Assembly: GCA_036562635.1 (NCBI GenBank) | Contig: DATCJU010000103.1 | Coordinates: forward strand, 1 to 6,227 | DNA length: 6,227 nucleotides | Direction of reading: 5' to 3' | Source: DATCJU01 sp036562635 | GTDB lineage: Bacteria > Actinomycetota > Actinomycetes > Mycobacteriales > Pseudonocardiaceae | In this document: in pieces, positions 1 through 6,199 of the stretch | Layout: every line of letters starts with the position of its first letter | How positions within the stretch are numbered: the first letter of the stretch is position 1 | Translations under genes and position numbers: made by a program | Notes under the pieces: model-generated | Told to the model about the DNA's origin: nothing | Seen by the model: only the letters and a program-made list of their open reading frames with translations | The model's database searches: none

Positions 1-273
1 GTTCCAGGTGGTAACCGGCCTCGACGTCGACCGTCACCGGGACGGAGACGGCTCGGACGACGCGCCGGCGGCCGCGAACATCTGGTCCGGGGGTGCCTGC
101 TCGCCGTTCCTCGAATCCGAGTGCGGCCGCCACGGCGTCACTGCTGGTGGCCACCGCCGGGAAACCGGCCTCCTGGACCAGCCGGGCACTGTGGGCGTCC
201 CAAGCGTTGGGCAGCACCAACAGGCGTCCCGCCGGTGCAGTCGACGCAGGGTGACGGCACCCTCGGCGCCCAT
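1..273 (-). pseudogene. PEP mutase/isocitrate lyase-family gene, frameshifted, 5' part only
   Basis: Translation shows the N-terminal part of the phosphoenolpyruvate mutase/isocitrate lyase superfamily (TIM-barrel enzymes acting on C-C or C-P bonds of 2-oxo acids): LVLPNAWDAHSARLVQEAGF, then AVATSSDAVAAALGFE, APPDQMFAAA and AVSVPVTVDVEAGYHLE. These pieces do not lie in one frame. From the ATG at 273 (GGAGG at 284-288, 10 nt upstream) the frame reads TLRRLHRRDA, then a base is missing near 221-223 before LLVLPNAWD. An extra A sits near 107-108 (GAAC where GAC would give FEDGEQAPPDQM), and a base is missing near 65-66 before RVVRAVSVP. Net shift is -1, so the ATG frame cannot reach the rest. 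The frame carrying LPNAWD and VTVDVEAG stays open to the window edge, so an internal TTG or GTG start giving a short altered protein is possible. Clustered sequencing errors would give the same picture. The family call is fairly firm; the substrate is unknown. It lies in the same orientation as the ROK gene, 187 nt downstream. Confidence 0.72.
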
Positions 274-346
274 CGCACAGCCACCTCCCCCTCGACCGAG
301 GTGCCCCGGACATCACCCGGCGGTCGAGTGGCGGCGAGTACAGGGA

Positions 347-386
347 CGACGGCCTCGCCCGTGGCGGGTCGGCGCCGAGGCCGTCG
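347..386 (-). terminator. Strong GC hairpin, candidate terminator after the ROK gene
   Basis: CGACGGCCTCG (347-357) and CGAGGCCGTCG (376-386) are perfect 11-bp inverted arms. The 18-nt loop contains a smaller nested stem, CCCG (358-361) with CGGG (365-368). It lies 75-114 nt beyond the ROK stop codon and before the broken PEP mutase-family gene. No T-run follows on either strand; U-less stems are common at actinobacterial gene ends, so a terminator role is plausible but inferred. Confidence 0.4.
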
Positions 387-431
387 CGACATCGCGTCCA
401 CGGTGGACATCCGTTGTGGACCTCGGCGCCG
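370..431. repeat. 11-bp inverted repeat competing with both flanking hairpins
   Basis: CGGCGCCGAGG (370-380) and CCTCGGCGCCG (421-431) are exact reverse complements separated by 40 nt. The left arm shares 376-380 with the 347-386 hairpin and the right arm shares 425-431 with the 425-444 hairpin, so this pairing excludes both neighbours. The spacer contains another small inverted repeat, GTCCAC (396-401) and GTGGAC (403-408). Whether the alternative folds matter is unknown. Confidence 0.4.
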
Positions 432-444
432 CTCCGGCGGCGCC
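425..444 (-). terminator. GC hairpin just after the ROK stop codon
   Basis: GGCGCCGC (425-432) and GCGGCGCC (437-444) are perfect 8-bp arms around a TCCG tetraloop. On the minus strand the stem begins 16 nt beyond the ROK stop codon (461-463), the usual place for an intrinsic terminator. A separate 12-bp perfect palindrome, CGCCCCGGGGCG (441-452), overlaps its first arm. No U-tract follows, so it would have to be a U-less terminator. Confidence 0.45.
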
Positions 445-460
445 CCGGGGCGGACCTCGC

Positions 461-1621
461 TCAGGGCATGGATGCGTGCCCGTTGAGCAGGTAGTTCTGG
501 ATGGCGGTGGCCGCCGCCCCCCGAGCCCATTGGGTGAAGTCGACAGGGACGACGTCCAGGGAGAGCGGCCGGCACCGTGGGTCGCGGTCGCGTCGTATGC
601 CCTCCTCGACCGCATCCCGGGCCACCTCGGCCAACCGGACCCCCTCCCCGGTGAGGATGATCTTCTGCGACATGGTCAGGTTGGCGACCACGGCGATGAG
701 CCGGCCCAGCGCCCGTCCGGCGTCGGTGATCACCGCCTCCGCCACGGGGTTCCCGGCCGCCGCGAGATCGAGGCACTCGTCGTAGGTGACTTCCCGCTGC
801 AGTCCGGTGGAGACCCAGGCGCGGATGCTCGGTCCCGTGAGCATCGCGGTCGCACAGCCGCGGTGCCCGTCGGGGCACGGCGGGCCGAGAGGGTCCAACG
901 GGAGGTGCCCGGCCAGCCCGACCCCGGCTTCGGGACTGTCGACGACCTCACCGTGCATGACCAGCCCGTATCCGACACCGTCGCCGATGGTCAGTAGGGC
1001 GAAACGGTCGTGACCGCGGGCGGCGCCGAACCAGTGCTCGCCCCGGGTCAGGGCCAGCAGGTCGTTGTCGACCACGGTGGGCAGGCCGGTGGCGGCGGCG
1101 AGCAGCCGCCCGAACGGCACGTCCCCGGTCCAGCCGAGGAAGGGTGCCGCGGTGACCGTCGCGTGGTCCGGTGCCGTGCCACCGATGCTGACGCCGAGTG
1201 CGGTGACGTGCGGGACGCCCCGGGCGAGTTCGGTGGCCAGTCGCCGGACGGTGGCCACGACGGCCTCCGGGGCCTTGCCGTCCAGTGTCGACCGGGTCGT
1301 CGCGACCACCTCGGCGCGCAGGGTGGTCAGGGCGGCGTGGGCCTCCTCACCGGTGATCTTGACCCCGATGAAGTGGTGCGCCTCGGGGACGACGTCCAGC
1401 GGGCGGGTGGGGCGTCCGCTGCGGGCCTCGCGCTGGGTGCCCGCCTCCACGAGCAGTCCGCACTCCAGCAGGGGTGTGGCCAGGCGTGTCACGCTGCCCG
1501 GGGAGAGCCGCAGTCTGCGGGCCAGCTCGCTGCGCGGCAGCGGACCGTGCAGCAGCACCTCCAGGGCGATCGCCCGGGTGGCGCCCGTCAGCGGCGCCCA
1601 GGTCGGCCGGGTCGCAGGCAC
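461..1621 (-). CDS. ROK-family transcriptional repressor, likely for the divergent alpha-galactoside operon
   Basis: This is a 386-residue protein, the usual length for a ROK regulator. A winged helix-turn-helix occupies roughly residues 14-63 (LPRSELARRLRLSPGSVTRL is its core). A ROK sugar-kinase-like domain follows, with GVSIGGTAPD, VVDNDLLALTRGEHWFGAARG-like and IGDGVGYGLV segments. The zinc/sugar signature is altered: GHLPLDPLGPPCPDGHRGCA keeps His239, Cys249 and Cys256, but has Asp251 where Mlc-type proteins have the middle Cys, and Thr258 where they have Glu. I chose the GTG at 1621 because GGAGG (1630-1634) lies 8 nt before it. The in-frame ATG at 1666 (401 residues) has GGGAGG touching it with no spacer, so it would need leaderless or non-canonical initiation; it is not excluded. 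The gene is divergent from the GH36-ABC operon, so local repression relieved by a galactoside or its breakdown product is inferred. ROK membership is firm; the ligand is not visible. Confidence 0.9.
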   Translation of the reverse strand: MPATRPTWAPLTGATRAIALEVLLHGPLPRSELARRLRLSPGSVTRLATPLLECGLLVEAGTQREARSGRPTRPLDVVPEAHHFIGVKITGEEAHAALTTLRAEVVATTRSTLDGKAPEAVVATVRRLATELARGVPHVTALGVSIGGTAPDHATVTAAPFLGWTGDVPFGRLLAAATGLPTVVDNDLLALTRGEHWFGAARGHDRFALLTIGDGVGYGLVMHGEVVDSPEAGVGLAGHLPLDPLGPPCPDGHRGCATAMLTGPSIRAWVSTGLQREVTYDECLDLAAAGNPVAEAVITDAGRALGRLIAVVANLTMSQKIILTGEGVRLAEVARDAVEEGIRRDRDPRCRPLSLDVVPVDFTQWARGAAATAIQNYLLNGHASMP

Positions 1622-1629
1622 GGAAGGGA

Positions 1630-1634
1630 CCTCC
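1630..1634 (-). promoter_or_regulatory. Shine-Dalgarno site supporting the ROK GTG start at 1621
   Basis: GGAGG on the minus strand, 8 nt from the GTG at 1621-1619. The ATG at 1666 lacks any properly spaced site because its GGGAGG abuts the start codon directly. This is the main reason for preferring the shorter protein. Confidence 0.55.
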
Positions 1635-1671
1635 GCGGTCGCGTGACGGCTGATGTGTGTCCGCATCCTCC

Positions 1672-1696
1672 CATTAGTTTCATCGCAGAAACAATC
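1672..1696. promoter_or_regulatory. Candidate ROK operator beside the ROK gene start
   Basis: GTTTC (1677-1681) and GAAAC (1688-1692) form a 5-bp inverted repeat around ATCGCA, inside the wider string TTAGTTTCATCGCAGAAACA (1674-1693). From memory, the Bacillus XylR (ROK) operator has TTAGTTT and AAACTAA half-sites; the left arm here is an exact TTAGTTT, the right arm only AAACAA. It lies 8 nt beyond the ATG at 1666, or in the leader if the GTG at 1621 is used, so it could serve autorepression. The position and family of the neighbouring regulator make this plausible; binding is inferred. Confidence 0.4.
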
Positions 1697-1747
1697 ACCC
1701 CAGCAACACGGCCTTCCCGCACCTCCCGGGGGCTTCCAAAGTGACCG

Positions 1748-1776
1748 TTGACACATAGAAACTTCTTCACTAAAAC
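1748..1776 (+). promoter_or_regulatory. Sigma70-type promoter for the alpha-galactosidase/ABC operon
   Basis: A perfect -35 hexamer TTGACA (1748-1753) is followed after exactly 17 nt by TAAAAC (1771-1776), a 4-of-6 match to TATAAT. It lies in the most AT-rich part of the window and predicts transcription from about 1783, giving a leader of about 53 nt before the TTG at 1836. GAAAC (1758-1762) falls between the hexamers and AAAAC (1772-1776) overlaps the -10, so a repressor binding these would block RNA polymerase. Confidence 0.6.
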
Positions 1777-1779
1777 TTT
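1758..1779 (+). promoter_or_regulatory. Direct repeat of AAACTT within the promoter, candidate repressor site
   Basis: AAACTT occurs at 1759-1764 and again at 1773-1778, 14 nt apart in the same orientation, one copy in the -35/-10 spacer and one across the -10. The copies resemble the GAAAC arms of the palindrome at 1677-1692. A separate 6-bp inverted pair, CAAAGT (1737-1742) and ACTTTG (1775-1780), brackets the promoter. Which of these, if any, the ROK protein reads cannot be told from one sequence. Confidence 0.35.
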
Positions 1780-1824
1780 GTCCGCTCGTCGCCCGCCTGT
1801 CGGACTTCGGTCTCCGCCACGATC

Positions 1825-1838
1825 GGAGGTCTCGTTTG
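1825..1838 (+). promoter_or_regulatory. Shine-Dalgarno site and TTG start of the alpha-galactosidase gene
   Basis: GGAGGT (1825-1830) lies 5 nt before a TTG (1836-1838). No ATG or GTG gives a sensible start nearby, and the GH36 N-terminal domain begins within a few residues, so the TTG is taken as the true start. Confidence 0.7.
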
Positions 1839-3989
1839 GACAGCACCCCCTCCCCCGGCCACCTCCACCTCCGAGCCGCCGGGACCAGCCTGGTCCTGGA
1901 CTGCACCGGGGACCGGCTGCCCCGGGTCCTGCACTGGGGCGCCGACCTGGGCGACCTGTCGGAGAACGCGCTGACCGCCCTGGCCACCGCCGGCGCCTCC
2001 CAGCTCGTGTCCAACGAACTCGACGTGCCGGTACAGGTGAGCGTGCTGCCCGAGCAGTCAGCCGGCTGGCTCGGCACCCCCGGTCTGTCCGGGCACCGGG
2101 ACGGCACCGCCTTCTCCAGCGCCTTCACCGTCCGCGCGCTCCAGGTCAGCACGGAGGACGGGCCGGTACGGCACCGGGTCGCCGTGGCCGCGACCGACGA
2201 GGACGCCCAGCTGGCCCTGGATCTGGAGATCGAACTGACCGCATCGGGTCTGGTGCGCCAACGTGCCACCCTGGTGAACCGGGGCGACCGGCCCTACACC
2301 CTGGACGGGCTGCTCCTCACCCTGCCCGTCCCGGAGCGGGCCACCGAGCTGCTCGACCTGACCGGCCGGCACCTGCGTGAGCGCAGTCCACAGCGGCACG
2401 CCTTCACCCTCGGCACCCATCTGCGGGAGGGGCGACGCGGACGCACCGGCGCCGACGCCACCCTGGTCCTGGTCGCCGGGGAGACCGGCTTCGGGTTCCG
2501 CGACGGCGAGGTGTGGGGCCTGCACGTGGCCTGGAGCGGCAACCACCGCACCCTCGCCGAACGCACACCCGGCGGAGTGGCCCTGCTCGGCGGTGGTGAG
2601 ACCCTGCTGCCCGGGGAGGTTCGGCTCGGCCCCAGCGAGCAGTACCGCAGCCCGTGGGTCTACGGGTCCCACGGCCACGGGCTGGACGAGATGTCCGCCC
2701 GCTTCCACCGGTACCTGAGGTCCCGCCCGCACCACCCCCGCTCCCCGCGCCCGGTCACGCTCAACACCTGGGAGGCGGTCTACTTCGACCACCGCCTGGA
2801 CCGGTTGGTGGCCCTGGCCGACGCCGCAGCCGAGGTGGGGGTCGAGCGGTTCGTCCTGGACGACGGCTGGTTCCGTGGCCGCCGCGACGACACCGCCGGG
2901 CTGGGTGACTGGTACGTCGACGAGCAGGTCTGGCCGCAGGGCCTGCACCCCCTGGTCGACCACGTCCGCTCGCTGGGCATGCAGTTCGGCCTGTGGGTCG
3001 AGCCCGAGATGGTCAACCCCGACTCCGAGCTGGCTCGCGAGCACCCCGAGTGGATCATGGCAGCGGGTGACCGTCTCCCGCCGACCGGACGCCACCAGCA
3101 GGTGCTCAACCTGGGACATCCGCAGGCGTACGCCCACATCCTGGAGCGCCTGGACGCCTTGGTCACCGAGTACCGCATCGACTACCTCAAGTGGGACCAC
3201 AACCGTGACCTGGTCGACGCCGGGCACGCCCTGACGGGCACGGCCGGGGTGCACGCGCAGACCGAGGCCACCTACCGGCTGCTGGACGAGCTGCACCGTC
3301 GGCATCCGAACCTGGAGATCGAGTCCTGTTCCTCCGGTGGCGGTCGGGTCGACCTCGGTGTGCTGGAACGCACCGAGCGGATCTGGACCAGCGACTGCAT
3401 CGACGCCCTGGAGCGGCAGCAGATCCAGCGGTGGACCACGCTCCTGGTGCCCCCGGAGATGCTGGGTGCGCACGTGGGCTCTCCGGTGGCCCACACCACC
3501 CGCCGGGTGCACACCCTGGGCTTCCGCGCCGGCACCGCGCTGTTCGGGCACTTCGGCATCGAGTGGGACCTCACCGCCGCCGATCCCCAGGAGCGGCAGG
3601 AGCTGGCCCGGTGGGTCGCCGCGTACAAGGAGCTACGGCCCCTGCTGCACACCGGGACCGTGGTCCGCGGTGATCACCCGGACCCGGCGCTGTGGGTGCA
3701 CGGTGTCGTCTCCCCCGACCGCACACACGCGCTCTACGCGCTGGTGCAGACCACCACCGGTGTCACCTCCCGCCCCGGCCGGGTCCGCCTGCCCGGGCTG
3801 GACCCGGACATCACCTACCGCCTGACACCCCGGGAGCCCGGTCACGTGCCCGAGGGCCCGGCGCACTCCGAGCTGCCGTGGTGGCGCACCGGAATCGAGC
3901 TGCCCGGACGCGTACTCACCGCGTTCGGGGTGCAGGCACCGGTGCTGTACCCGGAACGCCTCGTGCTCATCGAGGCCCGCCGCGTCTGA
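1836..3989 (+). CDS. GH36 alpha-galactosidase (melibiase-like), cytoplasmic
   Basis: The 717-residue protein has the full length of GH36 alpha-galactosidases, which remove terminal alpha-1,6-linked galactose from melibiose, raffinose and stachyose. An N-terminal beta-sandwich domain (about 10-285) precedes a TIM barrel (about 295-620) and a C-terminal beta domain (about 630-717). Barrel motifs are all present: VLDDGWF (340-346), LWVEPEMVNP (from 386), LKWDHNRD with the expected nucleophile Asp454, CSSGGGR (498-504), and WTSDCID, in which Asp520 is the likely acid/base (Asp523 is the alternative). There is no signal peptide, so it should act inside the cell on imported sugar. Translation starts at TTG with a strong upstream GGAGGT. 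It is the first gene of the rightward operon; the binding-protein gene follows after 29 nt. Some GH36 enzymes prefer alpha-N-acetylgalactosaminides, but the transporter context favours alpha-galactosides. The family call is firm; the exact substrate is inferred. Confidence 0.95.
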   Translation: MDSTPSPGHLHLRAAGTSLVLDCTGDRLPRVLHWGADLGDLSENALTALATAGASQLVSNELDVPVQVSVLPEQSAGWLGTPGLSGHRDGTAFSSAFTVRALQVSTEDGPVRHRVAVAATDEDAQLALDLEIELTASGLVRQRATLVNRGDRPYTLDGLLLTLPVPERATELLDLTGRHLRERSPQRHAFTLGTHLREGRRGRTGADATLVLVAGETGFGFRDGEVWGLHVAWSGNHRTLAERTPGGVALLGGGETLLPGEVRLGPSEQYRSPWVYGSHGHGLDEMSARFHRYLRSRPHHPRSPRPVTLNTWEAVYFDHRLDRLVALADAAAEVGVERFVLDDGWFRGRRDDTAGLGDWYVDEQVWPQGLHPLVDHVRSLGMQFGLWVEPEMVNPDSELAREHPEWIMAAGDRLPPTGRHQQVLNLGHPQAYAHILERLDALVTEYRIDYLKWDHNRDLVDAGHALTGTAGVHAQTEATYRLLDELHRRHPNLEIESCSSGGGRVDLGVLERTERIWTSDCIDALERQQIQRWTTLLVPPEMLGAHVGSPVAHTTRRVHTLGFRAGTALFGHFGIEWDLTAADPQERQELARWVAAYKELRPLLHTGTVVRGDHPDPALWVHGVVSPDRTHALYALVQTTTGVTSRPGRVRLPGLDPDITYRLTPREPGHVPEGPAHSELPWWRTGIELPGRVLTAFGVQAPVLYPERLVLIEARRV

Positions 3990-4018
3990 CCACCCCTGCC
4001 ACCACGCAAGGAGGGACC

Positions 4019-5260
4019 ATGTCCTGGCACGGTGTGCGCACGGCCGCGTTACTGGCCACGTCACTGGTGCTGAGCGCCTGCGGATCCATCCTGCCGAGCA
4101 ACTCCGACGGCCGGGTGACCCTGGACTTCTTCCAGTTCAAACCGGAGGCCGTGCAGACCTTCGAGAAGATCATCGCCGCGTTCGAGGCCGAGCATCCCCA
4201 CATCGACGTGGTCCAGCACCACGTGCCCAACGCCGAGGCGGCCATCCGGGCCCGCCTGGTCAAGAACGCCGTCCCCGACGTCCTGACGCTCAACGGCAAC
4301 GCCACCTTCGGGGAACTGGCCTCGGCGGGTGTCTTCCACGACTTCGCCGGGGACCCGGTGACCGAGAACGTCAACCCGGCCGTGCAGCAGATCCTCGACG
4401 ACCTGGGCACCCACCGCCCGGGTGAGATCAACGGCCTGCCGCTCGCCGCCAACGCCAACGGCGTGCTCTACAACAAGGACCTGTTCGCCCAGCACGGTGT
4501 CACCCCGCCGACCACCTGGAACGAACTGATCGCCGTCGCCGAGAAGTTCCAGGCCGCCGGCATCACCCCGTTCTACGGCACCCTGAAGGACTCCTGGACC
4601 GCGCTGCCCGCGTTCAACGCCCTCGCCGCCAACCTGCCGCCGCGGGACTTCTTCGCCCAGCGGGCCGCGGGGAACACCACCTTCCAGGAGGCCTACCCGG
4701 AGGTGGCGGACAAGCTGGCCGAGTTGTACCGGTACGCGCAGCCGGACATGCTCTCCCGCGACTACAACGCGGGCAACCAGGCGTTCGCCCAGGGCAGGGC
4801 CGCGATGTACCTGCAGGGCAGCTACGCCCTGCCGGCCATCGAGGAGTTCGGGCCGGAGTTCGAGATCGGCACCTTCGCCCTGCCGCCGACCGAGGATCCC
4901 TCGCGCACCCTGCTGGTCTCCGGGGTGGACGTGGCGCTCACCATGAGCCGCTCCACCGAACACCCGGAGGAGGCGATGACGTTCATCCGCTACCTCATGC
5001 GACCCGACGTCGTCACCACCTACGCCCGGGAACAGAACGCCATCCCGCCGCTGAAGGGTCTGCGCTCCGACGACCCGGCGCTGGCCGAGCTGCTGCCCTA
5101 CTTCGACCAGGGCCGCATCACCGGCTACCCCGACCACCGGATCCCCCCGGCAGTCCCGCTGAAGGCGCTGCTCCAGCAGTACCTCATCGACGGGCGGCGG
5201 GACGCGCTGCTGCGCGCCCTGGACGGGGAGTGGGACAAGGTTCAGGCCCGGCGGTCCTGA
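4019..5260 (+). CDS. ABC transporter sugar-binding lipoprotein (MsmE/RafE-like, family 1)
   Basis: A 413-residue extracellular solute-binding protein of the carbohydrate (CUT1) class. The signal peptide ends in the lipobox LVLSAC, so Cys21 would be lipidated and the protein anchored on the outer face of the membrane. The positive N-terminal region is minimal (only Arg7 and His4). Family features include DFFQFKPEAVQTFEKIIAAF near the start, DVLTLNGN (87-94), NGVLYNKDLFAQHGV (147-161) followed by PPTTWNELIAVAEKF, AGITPFYGTLKDSW, and FAQGRAAMYLQGSY in the C-terminal lobe. The start is the ATG at 4019, just after AAGGAGGG (4008-4015); the open frame continues upstream to 3692 but only as a shadow of the GH36 gene. 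It lies 29 nt after the GH36 stop and 24 nt before the permease. It would bind an alpha-galactoside and deliver it to the permeases. Class is firm; ligand is inferred from the neighbouring hydrolase. Confidence 0.93.
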   Translation: MSWHGVRTAALLATSLVLSACGSILPSNSDGRVTLDFFQFKPEAVQTFEKIIAAFEAEHPHIDVVQHHVPNAEAAIRARLVKNAVPDVLTLNGNATFGELASAGVFHDFAGDPVTENVNPAVQQILDDLGTHRPGEINGLPLAANANGVLYNKDLFAQHGVTPPTTWNELIAVAEKFQAAGITPFYGTLKDSWTALPAFNALAANLPPRDFFAQRAAGNTTFQEAYPEVADKLAELYRYAQPDMLSRDYNAGNQAFAQGRAAMYLQGSYALPAIEEFGPEFEIGTFALPPTEDPSRTLLVSGVDVALTMSRSTEHPEEAMTFIRYLMRPDVVTTYAREQNAIPPLKGLRSDDPALAELLPYFDQGRITGYPDHRIPPAVPLKALLQQYLIDGRRDALLRALDGEWDKVQARRS

Positions 5261-5284
5261 CCGTCGGACGAGGTTGGAGTCTCC

Positions 5285-6199
5285 ATGGCAGTGGTCACCA
5301 CCCCCTCGCCCCGCACCGACCGGCGCACCCGGTCCGTGTCCGCCACCCCCCGCGCCTTCTACTGGATGGTGCTCCCGGCGTGCGCGCTGTTCTTCCTGCT
5401 GCACACCGTCCCGGTGCTGCAGGGCGTGTACTACAGCCTGACCGACTACGCCGGATACGGCGACCACGAGTTCGTCGGGCTGCGCAACTACCTCAACCTG
5501 TTCGAGGACGAGCGGGTCTGGGACGCCTACGCGTTCACCTTCCGGTTCGCCGTCGTCTCCACGGTGCTGGTGAACGTTCTGGCGCTGGCCCTGGCGCTGG
5601 GGTTGAACGCACGGATCCGGTTCCGCACCGCACTGCGCGGCGTGTTCTTCGTCCCCAACGTGCTGCCGATCCTCATCGTCGGCTACGTCTTCAACTACCT
5701 GTTCTCCAACTCCCTGCCCGCCCTCGGCGAGAAGCTGGGCGTCACCGCGCTGAGCAGCAGCATCCTCGCCGACCCCGATCTGGCGTGGGTGGGTGTGGTG
5801 GTCGTCGCCGTGTGGCAGGCGACCGCGTTCAACATGATCGTCTACCTGGCGGGTCTGCAGACGGTGCCCAGTGAGCTGTACGAGGCGGCCACCGTCGACG
5901 GCGCGAACGCCTGGCAGCGGTTCCGTTCGGTCACCCTCCCGCTGATCGTGCCGTTCCTCGCCATCAACACGGTGCTGTCGTTCAAGAACTTCCTGCAGGT
6001 GTTCGACCACATCGTCGCGTTGACCGGCGGTGGCCCGGGCAGTGCCACCACCTCGGTCTCCTACCTCATCTACACGGGGGGATTCGAGGGCGGCGAGTAC
6101 GCCTACCAGACGGCGGACGCCGTCGTGTACTTCGTCGTCATTGTCGTGTTCTCCCTCGTCCAGCTGCGCCTGCTGCAGCGCAGGGAGGTGTCGCTCTGA
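5285..6199 (+). CDS. Carbohydrate ABC transporter permease 1 (MsmF/UgpA-like)
   Basis: A 304-residue inner-membrane protein of the binding-protein-dependent permease family. About six hydrophobic segments are seen at roughly 27-47, 84-106, 119-140, 160-183, 218-240 and 279-298. The EAA loop that docks the ATPase is intact: EAATVDGANAWQRFRSVTLP (200-219), with the conserved Gly206. A basic, Pro/Thr-rich cytoplasmic tail of about 24 residues precedes the first segment, and YYSLTDYAGYGDHEFVGLRN follows it, as usual for the first permease of CUT1 importers. The ATG at 5285 has GGAG (5276-5279) 5 nt upstream. The stop codon overlaps the next start by one base (TGATG at 6197-6201), so the two permeases are probably translationally coupled. 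It would pair with the downstream permease and an ATPase not found here. Confidence 0.94.
   Translation: MAVVTTPSPRTDRRTRSVSATPRAFYWMVLPACALFFLLHTVPVLQGVYYSLTDYAGYGDHEFVGLRNYLNLFEDERVWDAYAFTFRFAVVSTVLVNVLALALALGLNARIRFRTALRGVFFVPNVLPILIVGYVFNYLFSNSLPALGEKLGVTALSSSILADPDLAWVGVVVVAVWQATAFNMIVYLAGLQTVPSELYEAATVDGANAWQRFRSVTLPLIVPFLAINTVLSFKNFLQVFDHIVALTGGGPGSATTSVSYLIYTGGFEGGEYAYQTADAVVYFVVIVVFSLVQLRLLQRREVSL

Noticed and set aside
8..997. 329-residue open frame on the plus strand
   Set aside because: It lies opposite the ROK gene and the PEP mutase-family remnant, and its translation has no recognisable motif.
1674..1717. Minus-strand promoter for the ROK gene (TTGCTG about 1712-1717, ACTAAT 1674-1679)
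   Set aside because: ACTAAT matches a -10 at 4 of 6 positions, but the spacing to TTGCTG is 22 nt and no better -35 is seen; too weak to call.
461..2269. Extension of the ROK reading frame upstream to 2269 (602 residues), or to an ATG at 1756
   Set aside because: Both run through the divergent promoter and, for 2269, into the antisense of the GH36 gene. The added residues (rich in Cys, Trp and Arg) look non-coding, and the ATG at 1756 has no convincing ribosome-binding site.
2058..3551. Long open frame on the minus strand opposite the GH36 gene (497 residues)
   Set aside because: Gln/Val/Gly-rich translation with no recognisable motif, exactly opposite a gene with all GH36 catalytic motifs; a typical antisense shadow in high-GC DNA.
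3692..4018. In-frame upstream extension of the binding-protein gene
   Set aside because: The lipoprotein signal peptide starts at the ATG at 4019 next to AAGGAGGG; the upstream part overlaps the GH36 coding region in another frame and reads as Pro/Arg/Ala-rich shadow.
4061..6010. 649-residue open frame on the minus strand opposite the binding-protein and permease genes
   Set aside because: Low-complexity Gly/Val/Gln/Arg/His composition and no domain; it spans two clearly coding genes on the other strand.
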